A stretch of DNA of 64,000 nucleotides, taken from contig CAZJFH010000013.1 in assembly GCA_964545205.1 (NCBI GenBank), forward strand, positions 22,052-86,051. The letters run 5' to 3'. A program made the position numbers and the translations under genes. Origin of the DNA: CAZJFH01 sp964545205 (lineage in GTDB: Bacteria; Pseudomonadota; Alphaproteobacteria; Rhodospirillales; Magnetospirillaceae). The notes beneath the pieces were generated by a model, which saw nothing but the letters and a program-made list of their open reading frames with translations, was not told the DNA's origin and did not search any database. This document shows, piece after piece, positions 34,067-43,304 of the stretch; positions within the stretch are counted from its first letter, which is position 1; every line of letters starts with the position of its first letter.

Positions 34067-35434
34067 TCACGCGGCGCGGCGGCACAGGCGCGGCGCCGCG
34101 ACGGCCACCAGGACCAGCGCCGAAATCACCGCCAGCAGGCCGCCCAGGCCGGCCAGCACCATCGCCGCGGTCTCGACCGCGGTTTCCAGCCCCTGGGCGC
34201 TGCCCGAGGTCTTGCGCGGCACGCCCTGCAGGCCGGCGACGAACATGCCGATCGCGAACAGCGCCTGGCCGAGCCCGAAACTCCACAGCTGCAGGCGCGC
34301 CAGCCGCGGCGTTCCGGCGGCGCGGCCGACCAGCGGCAGCACCTTGCACCACACCAGGCCCATCAGCGCGATGTTCACGGCGCTCAGCGACGCATGGTAG
34401 TGGCCGGGCGTGCGGGTGTCGCCGCCGACGGCGAAGAAGCCCGCCAGCCCGCCGATTCCGAACAGCGCCACCGACAGGATCAGCGCCACGGCGGCGGGAT
34501 GGCCGAGCGACCGCCGCCGGGCGAGCGCCGCGACCGCCACGCCGACGATGGCCGGCGCGGCGGCGACGCCCCAGCGCATCAGTTCGGTGAACAGGATCAG
34601 GTAGCTGCCGCCGAGCAGGTCGAGCCCCGCCATCAGCGCCGGCCCCGCCAGCACCGCCGGCAGCAGGGTGGCGACGGTCAGCCGGAACGCGCGGCTGCCC
34701 AGCGGCGGCGCGCCCCAGGCGACGACGGCCAGGGCATGCCAGCAGGCCAGGGCCATGGCGGTGTAGGTGAACTGCAGCACATGGCCGCCGCCCCAGAACA
34801 GCAGCTGATAGCGCACCAGCGCGTCGAGGTCGGGCGGCAGCCGCCAGGCGGCGATGGCGAAGCTGGCGAAGGCGGCGATCCCGGCGACGGCCGCGATGCC
34901 GGTGGCGCTCTCGAACGGCCCGGCGCCGCGCCAGCGCAGGCGCAGAACGAAGCGCAGCAGCGGCAGGGCGACGCCGATGCACAGCAGGGCCAGGCCGGCG
35001 AGGTAGATCGGGTGGTCGAGCACCGGGACGTAGTCGCTGGTGACCGCCTCGCCAAGGCCGGCCAGCGTCGGCAGCATCAGCAGCGCGGCGCCGCAGCCGG
35101 CGATGCCCAGCCCGGCGCGGCTCCAGCGGCCGCCGCCGTCGGCGAGCGCCACCAGCGCCGCCAGGATCGCCAGACACCAGACCAGCGACGAGAACACGAC
35201 ATGCGTGACCAGCACCCGGCGGAAGGTGCGGTCCCAGTCCGCCGGCAGCAATTCCAGCACGCCCGGGGTGCGCGAGGCCGCCAGGACCAGGGCCAGAATG
35301 GCGGCGAAGGCGAGCGCCGCCAGCGCGAGCAGGGTCCAGCCGCGCAAGGCGGCGAGGTGCGCGACGGCTGGTCGCGACGCCGGCGGCGCGGCGCCGTGTC
35401 GCTGCGTCGGGATGGTTTCGGCGGCCGAGGTCAC
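34067..35434 (-). CDS. Heme-copper oxidase subunit I-like protein lacking the CuB di-histidine
   Basis: The 455-residue protein has about twelve membrane helices. It keeps the likely heme ligands of subunit I: His78 in VTHVVFSSLVW, and His345 and His347 in TPGHYHASLSAVN. It also keeps one CuB-ligand position, His218 in FWGGGHVLQ. Where cbb3-type subunits have AGPHH, this protein has AGPAL (263-267), so two of three CuB histidines are missing. It probably binds hemes b but is unlikely to reduce oxygen; quinol oxidation or electron transfer to the two triheme c7 proteins downstream is inferred. GTG start with AGGA upstream. Confidence 0.75.
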   Translation of the reverse strand: MTSAAETIPTQRHGAAPPASRPAVAHLAALRGWTLLALAALAFAAILALVLAASRTPGVLELLPADWDRTFRRVLVTHVVFSSLVWCLAILAALVALADGGGRWSRAGLGIAGCGAALLMLPTLAGLGEAVTSDYVPVLDHPIYLAGLALLCIGVALPLLRFVLRLRWRGAGPFESATGIAAVAGIAAFASFAIAAWRLPPDLDALVRYQLLFWGGGHVLQFTYTAMALACWHALAVVAWGAPPLGSRAFRLTVATLLPAVLAGPALMAGLDLLGGSYLILFTELMRWGVAAAPAIVGVAVAALARRRSLGHPAAVALILSVALFGIGGLAGFFAVGGDTRTPGHYHASLSAVNIALMGLVWCKVLPLVGRAAGTPRLARLQLWSFGLGQALFAIGMFVAGLQGVPRKTSGSAQGLETAVETAAMVLAGLGGLLAVISALVLVAVAAPRLCRRAA

Positions 35435-35488
35435 GTTGCCGTCCTACTCCGGTTGCGGCCCGCGGATTGCTACGCGGGCGTCAGGGCA

Positions 35489-35504
35489 TGGCGACTTGCT
35501 TGCA
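35489..35504 (+). promoter_or_regulatory. Possible sigma-54 promoter facing the thioredoxin gene
   Basis: TGGCGACTTGCTTGCA has the exact GG-N10-GC spacing. It overlaps the minus-strand promoter at 35501 through a shared TTGCAA palindrome. The nearest palindromic site lies downstream of it, which argues against plus-strand use. Confidence 0.35.
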
Positions 35505-35516
35505 AGAGCCGAGCCG
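35501..35516 (-). promoter_or_regulatory. Sigma-54 promoter for the oxidase-like operon (CGGCTCGGCTCTTGCA)
   Basis: On the minus strand GG-N10-GC is exact with TTGCA. It is about 67 bp upstream of the GTG at 35434. The palindrome cluster at 35596-35620 lies about 90-100 bp above it, in the right orientation for this direction. Confidence 0.7.
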
Positions 35517-35595
35517 TGCATCGGGTATATGGCATTTGGTAAAGTCGGTCTCATACGATTGAGGATACCCTGCCTCCGATGGGGAGCCTCGCTAT

Positions 35596-35620
35596 CGGGA
35601 AAGTTTCCCGGAATTGGGAA
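35596..35620. promoter_or_regulatory. Overlapping activator-binding palindromes
   Basis: TTCCCG-GAAT-TGGGAA (35605-35620) follows the shared pattern. It overlaps CGGGAA-AGT-TTCCCG (35596-35610), giving three half-sites. The element abuts the ribosome site of the thioredoxin gene at 35629, so binding could also affect that gene. Confidence 0.5.
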
Positions 35621-35628
35621 GGTGCTTT

Positions 35629-36171
35629 ATGGCGAAAGTGACAGCGATCTCGCGGCGAAGTTTCCTCGCAGCCGCCAGCGCCGCCGCTTTGGCCGGCTGT
35701 CGCGACGACGACCGCCGCCGCCGCGCCGCCGCCCCCGTTCCGGGTCCGCGCCTCGATCAGCTTACCTTCCACAGGATCGATTCCGAAGCCCGGGAGTCGC
35801 TGCGCGACTATGTCGGGCGGGCGGTGCTGCTGAACGTCTGGGCGACCTGGTGCGCGCCGTGCCGCTACGAGATGCCGGCGCTCGACGCGCTGGCGAAGCG
35901 GCTGGACGGCCGCGACGTCGCGATCCTCGGCGTCGCCATCGACCGCGAGCCGGTGCCCGTGCGCGACTACCTGCGCCGCTACGGCGTCGGCTTCGCCCGT
36001 CACTTCGATCCGCGGGCCGAACAGCTTCGGCAGTGGCTGCCGGTCGACACCGTGCCGCTGAACATCGCCTTCGGTGCCGACGGCCGGCCGGTGTGGATCG
36101 AGTCCGGCCTGCGCGACTGGGACACGCCGGCCGCCGCCGAATGGCTGCTGTCGTTGACCGGGGTCGGGTGA
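35629..36171 (+). CDS. TlpA-like thioredoxin with Tat/lipoprotein signal
   Basis: The 180-residue precursor has a twin-arginine-like signal with a lipobox (SRRSFLAAASAAALAGC). A thioredoxin domain with WATWCAPCRYEMPALDAL, a GVAIDREPVPV strand and the proline-containing VDTVPLNIAFGADG follows. It is the same type as the 32320 product and probably reduces periplasmic disulfides, for example in apocytochromes. Its stop overlaps the sensor kinase start (TGATG), so the redox protein and the two-component system are translated together, which hints that its redox state is linked to the signal. GAAGG precedes the ATG. Confidence 0.88.
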   Translation: MAKVTAISRRSFLAAASAAALAGCRDDDRRRRAAAPVPGPRLDQLTFHRIDSEARESLRDYVGRAVLLNVWATWCAPCRYEMPALDALAKRLDGRDVAILGVAIDREPVPVRDYLRRYGVGFARHFDPRAEQLRQWLPVDTVPLNIAFGADGRPVWIESGLRDWDTPAAAEWLLSLTGVG

Positions 36172-37670
36172 TGCACGACCGCAGGATGGAGTCGCCGCCT
36201 AGTCTGGCGCCGCGGCGCTCGGCGGGCGGCATGAAGGGCAAGGCTCTGATCCTGCTTGCCGGTCTGTGCCTGCTGCTGGCCGCGCAGGTCGGGCTGGCAT
36301 CCCTGCTGTTTCGGACCATGGAGGACAACGCGGCCCGCCACGAGTCGCTGAACCTTCGCGAGCGCGACCTTCTGTTCGGAATCCAGCACGCGCAGGACCT
36401 GCAGCACGACGTTCGCGTCGACCTCGGCCAGGAGGAGCGCGTCGCCACGCTGGCGCACTGGCAGGGCCACCTGAACGGCCTGTACGACTCGGTCGTCCGG
36501 CTGGGGCTGTCGGGGGTCGATCTGAGCGCGCTCGCCGCGGAACGCCGCATGGCGCAGCAGGCGGTGGAATCCGGGAAGGTCTCGCTGGACGACCTGGTCG
36601 AGTTCAGCGAGGCGATCGAGCACTTGGCGCGGCGCTTCGAGCCGGTGCTGGTGCAGCAGCTCTCCCAGATGCAGGACAGCCACCACGCGGTCGATGACGA
36701 GGGCGAGAGGCTGTTGCGGCTGTACCTGGCCGGCATGGTGCTTGTCGCCGTCCTCGGCCTCACCGGCATCGGCGTCGCCGGCGCCACGTTCTTCGGCCGG
36801 GCGCTCGCCGCGCTCGGCCGCCTGCAGCAGGTCACCGGTCGCCTTGCGGCCGGCGACTTCTCGGTGCGGCTGTCCGAGGACCGCCGCGACGAGCTCGGCC
36901 GGGTCGCCGAGGCGGTCAACCTGATGGCGGCCGGGCTGGCGGCGCGCGAGCAGGAGCTGTCGGGCATGCGTGCCAGCCTCAATCAGCAGGAGCGCATGGC
37001 CGCCATGGGGGTGTTCGCGGCCCAGATGGCGCACGAGCTCGGCAATCCCATCCAGGCGATCATGGCCCTGTCCTTGCATACCTCGGAGAGCCTGCGGGAG
37101 GATCTGAGTGCCAAGAACGTGCTGAGCTGTGTCGACAACCTGGACCTGATCGCCGAGCACGCGCACCGTCTCAGCGGAACGGTGCAGGACATCCGCGAGT
37201 TCGCGCGGCCGGAGCGGCTCGAGCGCGAGCCGGTGGACCTCAACGGGCTGGTCGCCAACAGCGTGCGGCTGATGCGCTTCGAGCCGCGCTTCCGGACCGC
37301 CAATGTCGAGGTCGACCTGGCGCCCGATCTGCCGCCGGTCGAAGCGGTGGCCGACCATCTGGTGCAGGTGCTGGTCAATCTGATGATCAACGCCGCCGAC
37401 GCCATCGCCAAGGACGGCACGGTGCGGGTCTCGACCAGCGCCGAGCCGGACGGGGTGCTGATCCGCGTCGCCGACGACGGTTACGGAATGGAGGACGCGG
37501 TGCGCGCCCTGGTGTTCGATCCGTTCTTCACGACCAAGCTCGGCAGCAACGGAACCGGCCTGGGGCTTACGATTTGCAAACGCATTGTCGAGGATCATGG
37601 GGGACGGATCAGCATCGACAGCGCCGTCGGGTGCGGAACGACGGTCTCGGTGCTGCTGCCAAAGGGGTGA
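36171..37670 (+). CDS. Membrane sensor histidine kinase of the local two-component system
   Basis: The 499-residue protein has two membrane helices enclosing a helical periplasmic sensor of about 140 residues (around residues 40-178), then HAMP (RLQQVTGRLAAGDFSVRLSE), an H-box (MAAMGVFAAQMAHELGNPIQ) and a HATPase domain with NLMINAADAIA and FFTTKLGSNGTGLGL. The sensor has no PAS domain or cysteines and resembles four-helix bundle sensors; its ligand is unknown. It overlaps the thioredoxin gene and is followed four bases later by an NtrC-type regulator, so the two form a pair. Confidence 0.92.
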   Translation: MHDRRMESPPSLAPRRSAGGMKGKALILLAGLCLLLAAQVGLASLLFRTMEDNAARHESLNLRERDLLFGIQHAQDLQHDVRVDLGQEERVATLAHWQGHLNGLYDSVVRLGLSGVDLSALAAERRMAQQAVESGKVSLDDLVEFSEAIEHLARRFEPVLVQQLSQMQDSHHAVDDEGERLLRLYLAGMVLVAVLGLTGIGVAGATFFGRALAALGRLQQVTGRLAAGDFSVRLSEDRRDELGRVAEAVNLMAAGLAAREQELSGMRASLNQQERMAAMGVFAAQMAHELGNPIQAIMALSLHTSESLREDLSAKNVLSCVDNLDLIAEHAHRLSGTVQDIREFARPERLEREPVDLNGLVANSVRLMRFEPRFRTANVEVDLAPDLPPVEAVADHLVQVLVNLMINAADAIAKDGTVRVSTSAEPDGVLIRVADDGYGMEDAVRALVFDPFFTTKLGSNGTGLGLTICKRIVEDHGGRISIDSAVGCGTTVSVLLPKG

Positions 37671-37674
37671 GCTG

Positions 37675-39060
<1,386 letters not shown>

Positions 39061-39068
39061 GGGGAACC

Positions 39069-39614
39069 ATGAAGAAACTGCTCGTCGCCGCCCTGCTGCT
39101 GGCGGCCCCGGCCCATGCCGCCGGCGACCAGAACCGGCCGCCCTCGTTCAAGCAGCTGGCGGTCGAGGCCGAGAAGGGCAGCGCCGCCGCCCAGAACAAC
39201 CTCGCCGTCATGTACGCCACCGGCGAGGGCACCAGGCAGGACTACACGCAGGCCGCCAAGTGGTACCAGAAGGCCGGCGAGCAGGGCCATGCCGTCGCCC
39301 AGTACAATCTCGGCGCGCTCTATGAGCGCGGCCTCGGCGTGCCGGCCGATCCGGTCGCCGCCAAGGTGTGGTACGAGATGGCCGCGGCGCAGGGCGACGC
39401 CTGGGCGCAGCTCAGCCTCGGCCAGCTCTTGACCAAGGATCCGGCCGCCGCCGCCGCCGCCTACAAGTGGCTCTACCTGGCCTCGGTCGGCGACGACGAC
39501 GAGGCCAAGGCGCTGGCCAAGTCCGCGCTCGAGCGCGTGGCCAGGAAGCTCACGCCGGCGCAACTCGCCGAGGCGACGGCGGCGGTCCGGTCCTGGCGGC
39601 CCGTCCGGCACTGA
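39069..39614 (+). CDS. Secreted Sel1-repeat protein
   Basis: The 181-residue precursor has a signal peptide (LLVAALLLAAPAHAAG). Three Sel1-like repeats follow, with motifs AAQNNLAVMYATGEGTRQDY, AVAQYNLGALYERGLGV and AWAQLSLGQLL. Sel1 proteins are helical solenoids that mediate protein contacts, often in envelope stress or signalling. The gene begins 8 bp after the sigma-54 activator, so it may be part of the same transcript and act as an envelope partner of the sensor. That role is inferred. Confidence 0.85.
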   Translation: MKKLLVAALLLAAPAHAAGDQNRPPSFKQLAVEAEKGSAAAQNNLAVMYATGEGTRQDYTQAAKWYQKAGEQGHAVAQYNLGALYERGLGVPADPVAAKVWYEMAAAQGDAWAQLSLGQLLTKDPAAAAAAYKWLYLASVGDDDEAKALAKSALERVARKLTPAQLAEATAAVRSWRPVRH

Positions 39615-39627
39615 ACGGAGGCATACG

Positions 39628-40023
39628 ATGCCGAAGTGGACCAAGGACATGGAGCTGGGCATCGGGGTTCTCGACCTCGACCACAAGCAGCTCGTCACCC
39701 TTCTCGGGCTGATCGAGGAGGCGATCCCGCTGCTGCCCAGCCCGGTCGCCGACATGCTCGCCGACCGGATGGTGCGCGAAACCGACGAGCATCTGCGGCG
39801 CGAGGAGGAGATCCTGATGGCCAACGACCTTCCCGGCTGGGAGGATCACTGCCACGATCACCGCGTCTTCTCCGAGATCGCGCACCAGCTTCCCGCTGCC
39901 GTGCGCGCGGCCGATCAGGGCCGCGTCCGCGCGCTGGTCCAGCAGATGCGGCAAATGTTCAGCGACCGCCTGCTGCCGGCCGACCACGAGCTGTTCGCGC
40001 AGCTGCAGCAGCGGAGCGGCTGA
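39628..40023 (+). CDS. Bacteriohemerythrin-like oxygen/di-iron protein
   Basis: The 131-residue cytoplasmic protein shows the hemerythrin ligand pattern: His in LDLDHKQLV, the ETDEHLRREEEILM stretch, HCHDHRVF and a late DHELF. This four-helix di-iron fold binds oxygen or senses iron and oxygen. It lies 13 bp after the Sel1 gene and just before copC. The position supports an oxygen- or iron-handling role in the regulon. Confidence 0.88.
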   Translation: MPKWTKDMELGIGVLDLDHKQLVTLLGLIEEAIPLLPSPVADMLADRMVRETDEHLRREEEILMANDLPGWEDHCHDHRVFSEIAHQLPAAVRAADQGRVRALVQQMRQMFSDRLLPADHELFAQLQQRSG

Positions 40024-40024
40024 C

Positions 40025-40390
40025 GTGCGGCTGGTCAGTCTGGCCGCCGGCCTCGCGATGACGCTGATCGCCGGCGAGGCGGCGGCGCATTCCGTGCTGG
40101 AGCGGGCGCAACCGCGCGGCGGCAGCACGCTCTCCGCCGCTCCGGCCGAGTTGCGCCTGCAGTTCAGCGAGCGCATCGAACCCGGCTTCACCACCGTGCA
40201 GGTTCGCGGCGCCGACGGCGAGGACGTCGCCGCCGGCGCCCCGAGGATCGCGTCGCAGGCGGGAAAGGTCGTCGTCCAGGTGCCGCTCGCGCCGCTGCCG
40301 CCGGGCCGCTACACCGTCACCTGGCGGGTGGTCTCGGCCGACACCCACGCCACCGACGGCAGCTACCAGTTCGAAATCCGGCCGCGCTGA
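40025..40390 (+). CDS. copC: CopC-family periplasmic protein
   Basis: The 121-residue precursor starts at GTG 40025 and has a signal peptide ending in EAAAH, so the first mature residue is the histidine typical of CopC copper sites. The domain has the CopC beta-sandwich pattern (HSVLERAQPRGGSTL, LRLQFSERIEPGFTTVQV, YTVTWRVVSADTHATDGSY). CopC proteins bind copper and pass it to CopD. The next gene is a CopD fusion five bases away. Confidence 0.88.
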   Translation: MRLVSLAAGLAMTLIAGEAAAHSVLERAQPRGGSTLSAAPAELRLQFSERIEPGFTTVQVRGADGEDVAAGAPRIASQAGKVVVQVPLAPLPPGRYTVTWRVVSADTHATDGSYQFEIRPR

Positions 40391-40394
40391 CCCG

Positions 40395-42041
40395 ATGGAT
40401 TGGCTGCTGCCCGCGGCGCGCGGCCTCCACTTCGTCGCCGTCCTTCAGGTCGCCGGCCTGTGGCTGTTCTGGCCGCTGGTCGCCGAGCCGGCCTTGCGCG
40501 CCGCCGCCGGCGGCGAACGCTGGTTCGCCGAGCGCGCCCGCCTTCACGTCCTGGCCCGCCGCTGGACCGTGCTCGCCGTCGCGGCCGGCCTCGCCCAGTT
40601 CGTGTTGCAGGCGCGGGCGATGGGCGGCGGCGCGCTGTCCCTCGACGTTCTCTGGCTCACGCTCGGCACCGGCTTCGGCACGGCGGCCGCGTTGCGCGCC
40701 GGCCTGCTGCTGGTTCTGATCGCCGCCGCCGGCCGCCTCGGCGGCGGCACGGCGCTGGCGCTTGGCCTCGTCGCGCTCGGATCGCTGGCCTGGGGCGGTC
40801 ATGCCGCCGCCGGACTCGGCTGGGAAGGGCGGCTGCACCTGGCGGCCGATCTCGCGCATCTGTTCGCGGCGGCCTGCTGGCTGGGCGGATTGCTGCCCCT
40901 GGCGCGGCTGCTCGGGCTGGCGCGGGCCGGCGCCGGCACGGGCCTGGCGGTCGTGGCGGTGCGCCGCTTCTCGCTGCTGGGCATGGCCGCCGTCGCGGCG
41001 CTCCTGCTCACCGGCGGCGTCGCGGGCTGGATCCTGGTCGGCGGCCTGCCGGGCCTGGTCGGCACGCCCTACGGCCTGGTGCTGCTGGCCAAGACGGCGC
41101 TGGTCGCGGCGATGCTCGGCCTGGCCGCCGTCAATCGCGCGGTGCTGACGCCGCGCCTGACGGCCAAGCCGGCCGTCGGCGCCCTGCGACGGAACGCCCG
41201 CGCCGAATGGGCGCTCGGCGTCGTGGTCGTGGCCGCCGCCGGCCTGCTCGGCACGATGACGCCGGCCCGGCACGACCGGCCGTGGTGGCCGGTCGCCTGG
41301 CGGCTGGACGCGGGCGGCGCCGTGGCGGCGGCGGCGCCGACCAGCTTCTTCCCGTCGCCGGTCGCGCACGAGGCGCGCGTCGTCGCGGCCGGACACGCGG
41401 CCTACGAGGCGCAATGCCGGTCCTGCCACCCGGCGCCGCCGCCGCTGCCGGCCGGGATCGGCGACGCCTACTGGGCCGTTCGCCACCTCGATCGGCCGGC
41501 TTCGCGCGCCGAGGCGGCGGCCGACCGCGAGGGCTGGAGCATCGCGCATTTCCTGCTCGGCGAGCGCGAGTTCGCCGAGGCTTCGCCATTGGGGCCGGCG
41601 ACCGGCATCGGCGGGCCGCCGGCGCCCGATTTCGATTTCGAGACCGCCGACGGCGACTGGGGCGCCTTGTCGTCCCTGCTCGCGGACGGCGCGGTTCTGC
41701 TGGTGCTCGCCGATCCGGCCGATCCGGTATCGGCGGAACGGCTGGAGCAGCTGCGCGCACGGGCGAAATGGTTCGCGGGCAAGGGCGTCGCGGTGGTGGC
41801 GCTGGCCGAGGCGGACGAGGCCGGCGCGCCGGTCGTCTTCGCCGCGCCCGAAGTGGCGGCGGTCTACCGGCGCATGGCTCCGGCGGGGGGCCACGCCGAG
41901 TTCCTGGTCGACCGCGCCGGCGTGCTGCGCGCGCGCTGGCAGCCGGACGACCTGCTCGACTGGCGCAATTCCCGCCTGCTCGCCGCCCAGATTGCGCCGC
42001 TGGCCGGGGCCGTGCCCGGCGCCGGCCATCGCGGCCACTGA
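40395..42041 (+). CDS. CopD - cytochrome c - cysteine-less thioredoxin-fold fusion
   Basis: The 548-residue protein has three parts. Residues 1 to about 300 are a CopD-like domain with eight or nine helices (HLAADLAHLFAAACWLGGLL; copper import). A single-heme cytochrome c segment follows around residue 340 (AAYEAQCRSCHPAPPPLPAG). The last 150 residues look like a peroxiredoxin/thioredoxin fold, from GPPAPDFDFETADGDW to EFLVDRAGVLRARWQPDD, but contain no cysteine, so that fold cannot be redox-active in the usual way. I know no described protein with this order. It lies five bases after copC. Confidence 0.8.
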   Translation: MDWLLPAARGLHFVAVLQVAGLWLFWPLVAEPALRAAAGGERWFAERARLHVLARRWTVLAVAAGLAQFVLQARAMGGGALSLDVLWLTLGTGFGTAAALRAGLLLVLIAAAGRLGGGTALALGLVALGSLAWGGHAAAGLGWEGRLHLAADLAHLFAAACWLGGLLPLARLLGLARAGAGTGLAVVAVRRFSLLGMAAVAALLLTGGVAGWILVGGLPGLVGTPYGLVLLAKTALVAAMLGLAAVNRAVLTPRLTAKPAVGALRRNARAEWALGVVVVAAAGLLGTMTPARHDRPWWPVAWRLDAGGAVAAAAPTSFFPSPVAHEARVVAAGHAAYEAQCRSCHPAPPPLPAGIGDAYWAVRHLDRPASRAEAAADREGWSIAHFLLGEREFAEASPLGPATGIGGPPAPDFDFETADGDWGALSSLLADGAVLLVLADPADPVSAERLEQLRARAKWFAGKGVAVVALAEADEAGAPVVFAAPEVAAVYRRMAPAGGHAEFLVDRAGVLRARWQPDDLLDWRNSRLLAAQIAPLAGAVPGAGHRGH

Positions 42042-42055
42042 CCCGGGGCGGTCAG
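42038..42055. terminator. Short hairpin between convergent genes
   Basis: CTGACC-CGGGGC-GGTCAG overlaps the stop of the CopD fusion gene and the stop of the convergent small gene. A six-base stem without a T-run gives only modest support for termination. Confidence 0.4.
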
Positions 42056-42390
42056 TTCGCGGCCGGGGTGACGCAGATCGCGGTGTCGGCGAAGGCGGCC
42101 GAGAACGGCACGGCGCCGGCGGCCAGCAGCTTCAACGGCGCCCAGCGGTCGGCCGCGCTCAGCACCAGGATGTCATTGGTGTGGCTGCCGACGTACAGGG
42201 CTTCGGGCACGATCTCGAAGGCCCGCATCATCGCATCGCTGCGGCGGTCCTCGCCGGGAAACCAGACCGCGAAGGGCGCGTCCGGCCGCAGAGGCGCCGC
42301 CCAGGCCGCCGTCAGCGCCAGCACGAGGCCGGCGCCGAGCAGTCGCGCCGTCGCTCTCCTCGCCGGGCGGGACGGGCTGGGGGCCGTCAT
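42052..42390 (-). CDS. Small exported protein of unknown function
   Basis: The 112-residue protein has a basic N-terminus and a hydrophobic segment (LLGAGLVLALTAAWA) that is a signal peptide or anchor. The remainder contains one cysteine near the end (DTAICVTPAAN) and no heme motif. Its start overlaps the end of the split hexaheme cytochrome gene (ATGA), so its translation depends on ribosomes that have read the second half of that gene. I do not recognise a family. Confidence 0.6.
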   Translation of the reverse strand: MTAPSPSRPARRATARLLGAGLVLALTAAWAAPLRPDAPFAVWFPGEDRRSDAMMRAFEIVPEALYVGSHTNDILVLSAADRWAPLKLLAAGAVPFSAAFADTAICVTPAAN

Positions 42391-43304
42391 CGAGATTGCT
42401 CCTTGCCTTGCGCCGCGACGCGCATCGCGCGCAGGAAGGCGCGTTCGACATAGGCGGCGACCGCGTCGATCTCGTCCGGCTTCAGGACCGAGCTCCAGGC
42501 CGGCATCGAGGTGTTCGGCAGTCCCTCGCGGATCGCCAGGCGGACATGGTCGAGGTCGAGGTGCTTGCTCGCGACCGGATCGGTGAAATTGCGCGGGTTC
42601 GGCTGCAGGAAGGCGCCGATCCAGTTCTTGCCGGTGCCGTCGGCGGCGTGGCAGAAGGCGCAGTTCTGGTCGTAGATCGCCTTGCCGCGCTGCTCGGCGG
42701 CGGTCAGGCCGGGGATGTCGGGCGCGATGTCGTGCTTGGCGTAGACGCTGGCGCGGCTGACCGCGTCGACGTCGCGGACCACTTGGCCCATATGCGACAG
42801 CGGATAGGCCTGGATGGTGGCGCGGCCGTTGCCGGGGCGCGGCTCGTGGCAGGTGATGCAGGCGTCGAGATACAGCGCCCGGCCGCGCCGCTGCGCCGCG
42901 TCGAGCGAGTCCAGAGGCGCCTCCAGGCCGATGTCGCCGGCGACGAAGGGGAAGGCCTCGCCGTAGCGGGCGCGGTGGTCGGGCCAGCCGTTCTCGGGGA
43001 TGTGATAGGCGGTGTTGCGGGCGCCGCGGGCGACGAACTCGTCGACGACGAAGGCGGCGACCGCCTCGCGTTCCTCGGGCCCGATGACGTTGGCGAAGCT
43101 CTTCATGCCGGTGTTCGGCACGCCCTTTTCCAGGGTCTCCAGCACCTTGGCGACCGTGAGGTCGCGGGCGCGGGTGAAGTCGCGCGGCGGCGGATCCATC
43201 TGCTGGCTGGCGACCGTCTTGGCGTCGCCGCTGTAGCCGTGGCAGAAATAGCAGCGGAAGTTGTAGACCTTGCGTCCTTGTTCGATCAGATCCTCATTCA
43301 GGGA
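42387..43304 (-). CDS. Split hexaheme cytochrome c, C-terminal half in the -1 frame
   Basis: This frame continues the protein begun at 44377 but is shifted by one base at the A10 run. It encodes about 305 residues with three cytochrome c domains (CYFCH, CITCH, CAFCH) and is homologous to the upstream half: RGKAIYDQNCAFCH and LPNTSMPAW against AGRAIYAETCSVCH and SPNTAMKGF. It has no signal peptide, and no ATG, GTG or TTG lies between the upstream stop and its first heme site, so it cannot be made as an independent cytochrome without a frameshift. A full product would have about 663 residues and six hemes. Confidence 0.75.
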   Translation of the reverse strand, partial: SLNEDLIEQGRKVYNFRCYFCHGYSGDAKTVASQQMDPPPRDFTRARDLTVAKVLETLEKGVPNTGMKSFANVIGPEEREAVAAFVVDEFVARGARNTAYHIPENGWPDHRARYGEAFPFVAGDIGLEAPLDSLDAAQRRGRALYLDACITCHEPRPGNGRATIQAYPLSHMGQVVRDVDAVSRASVYAKHDIAPDIPGLTAAEQRGKAIYDQNCAFCHAADGTGKNWIGAFLQPNPRNFTDPVASKHLDLDHVRLAIREGLPNTSMPAWSSVLKPDEIDAVAAYVERAFLRAMRVAAQGKEQSR

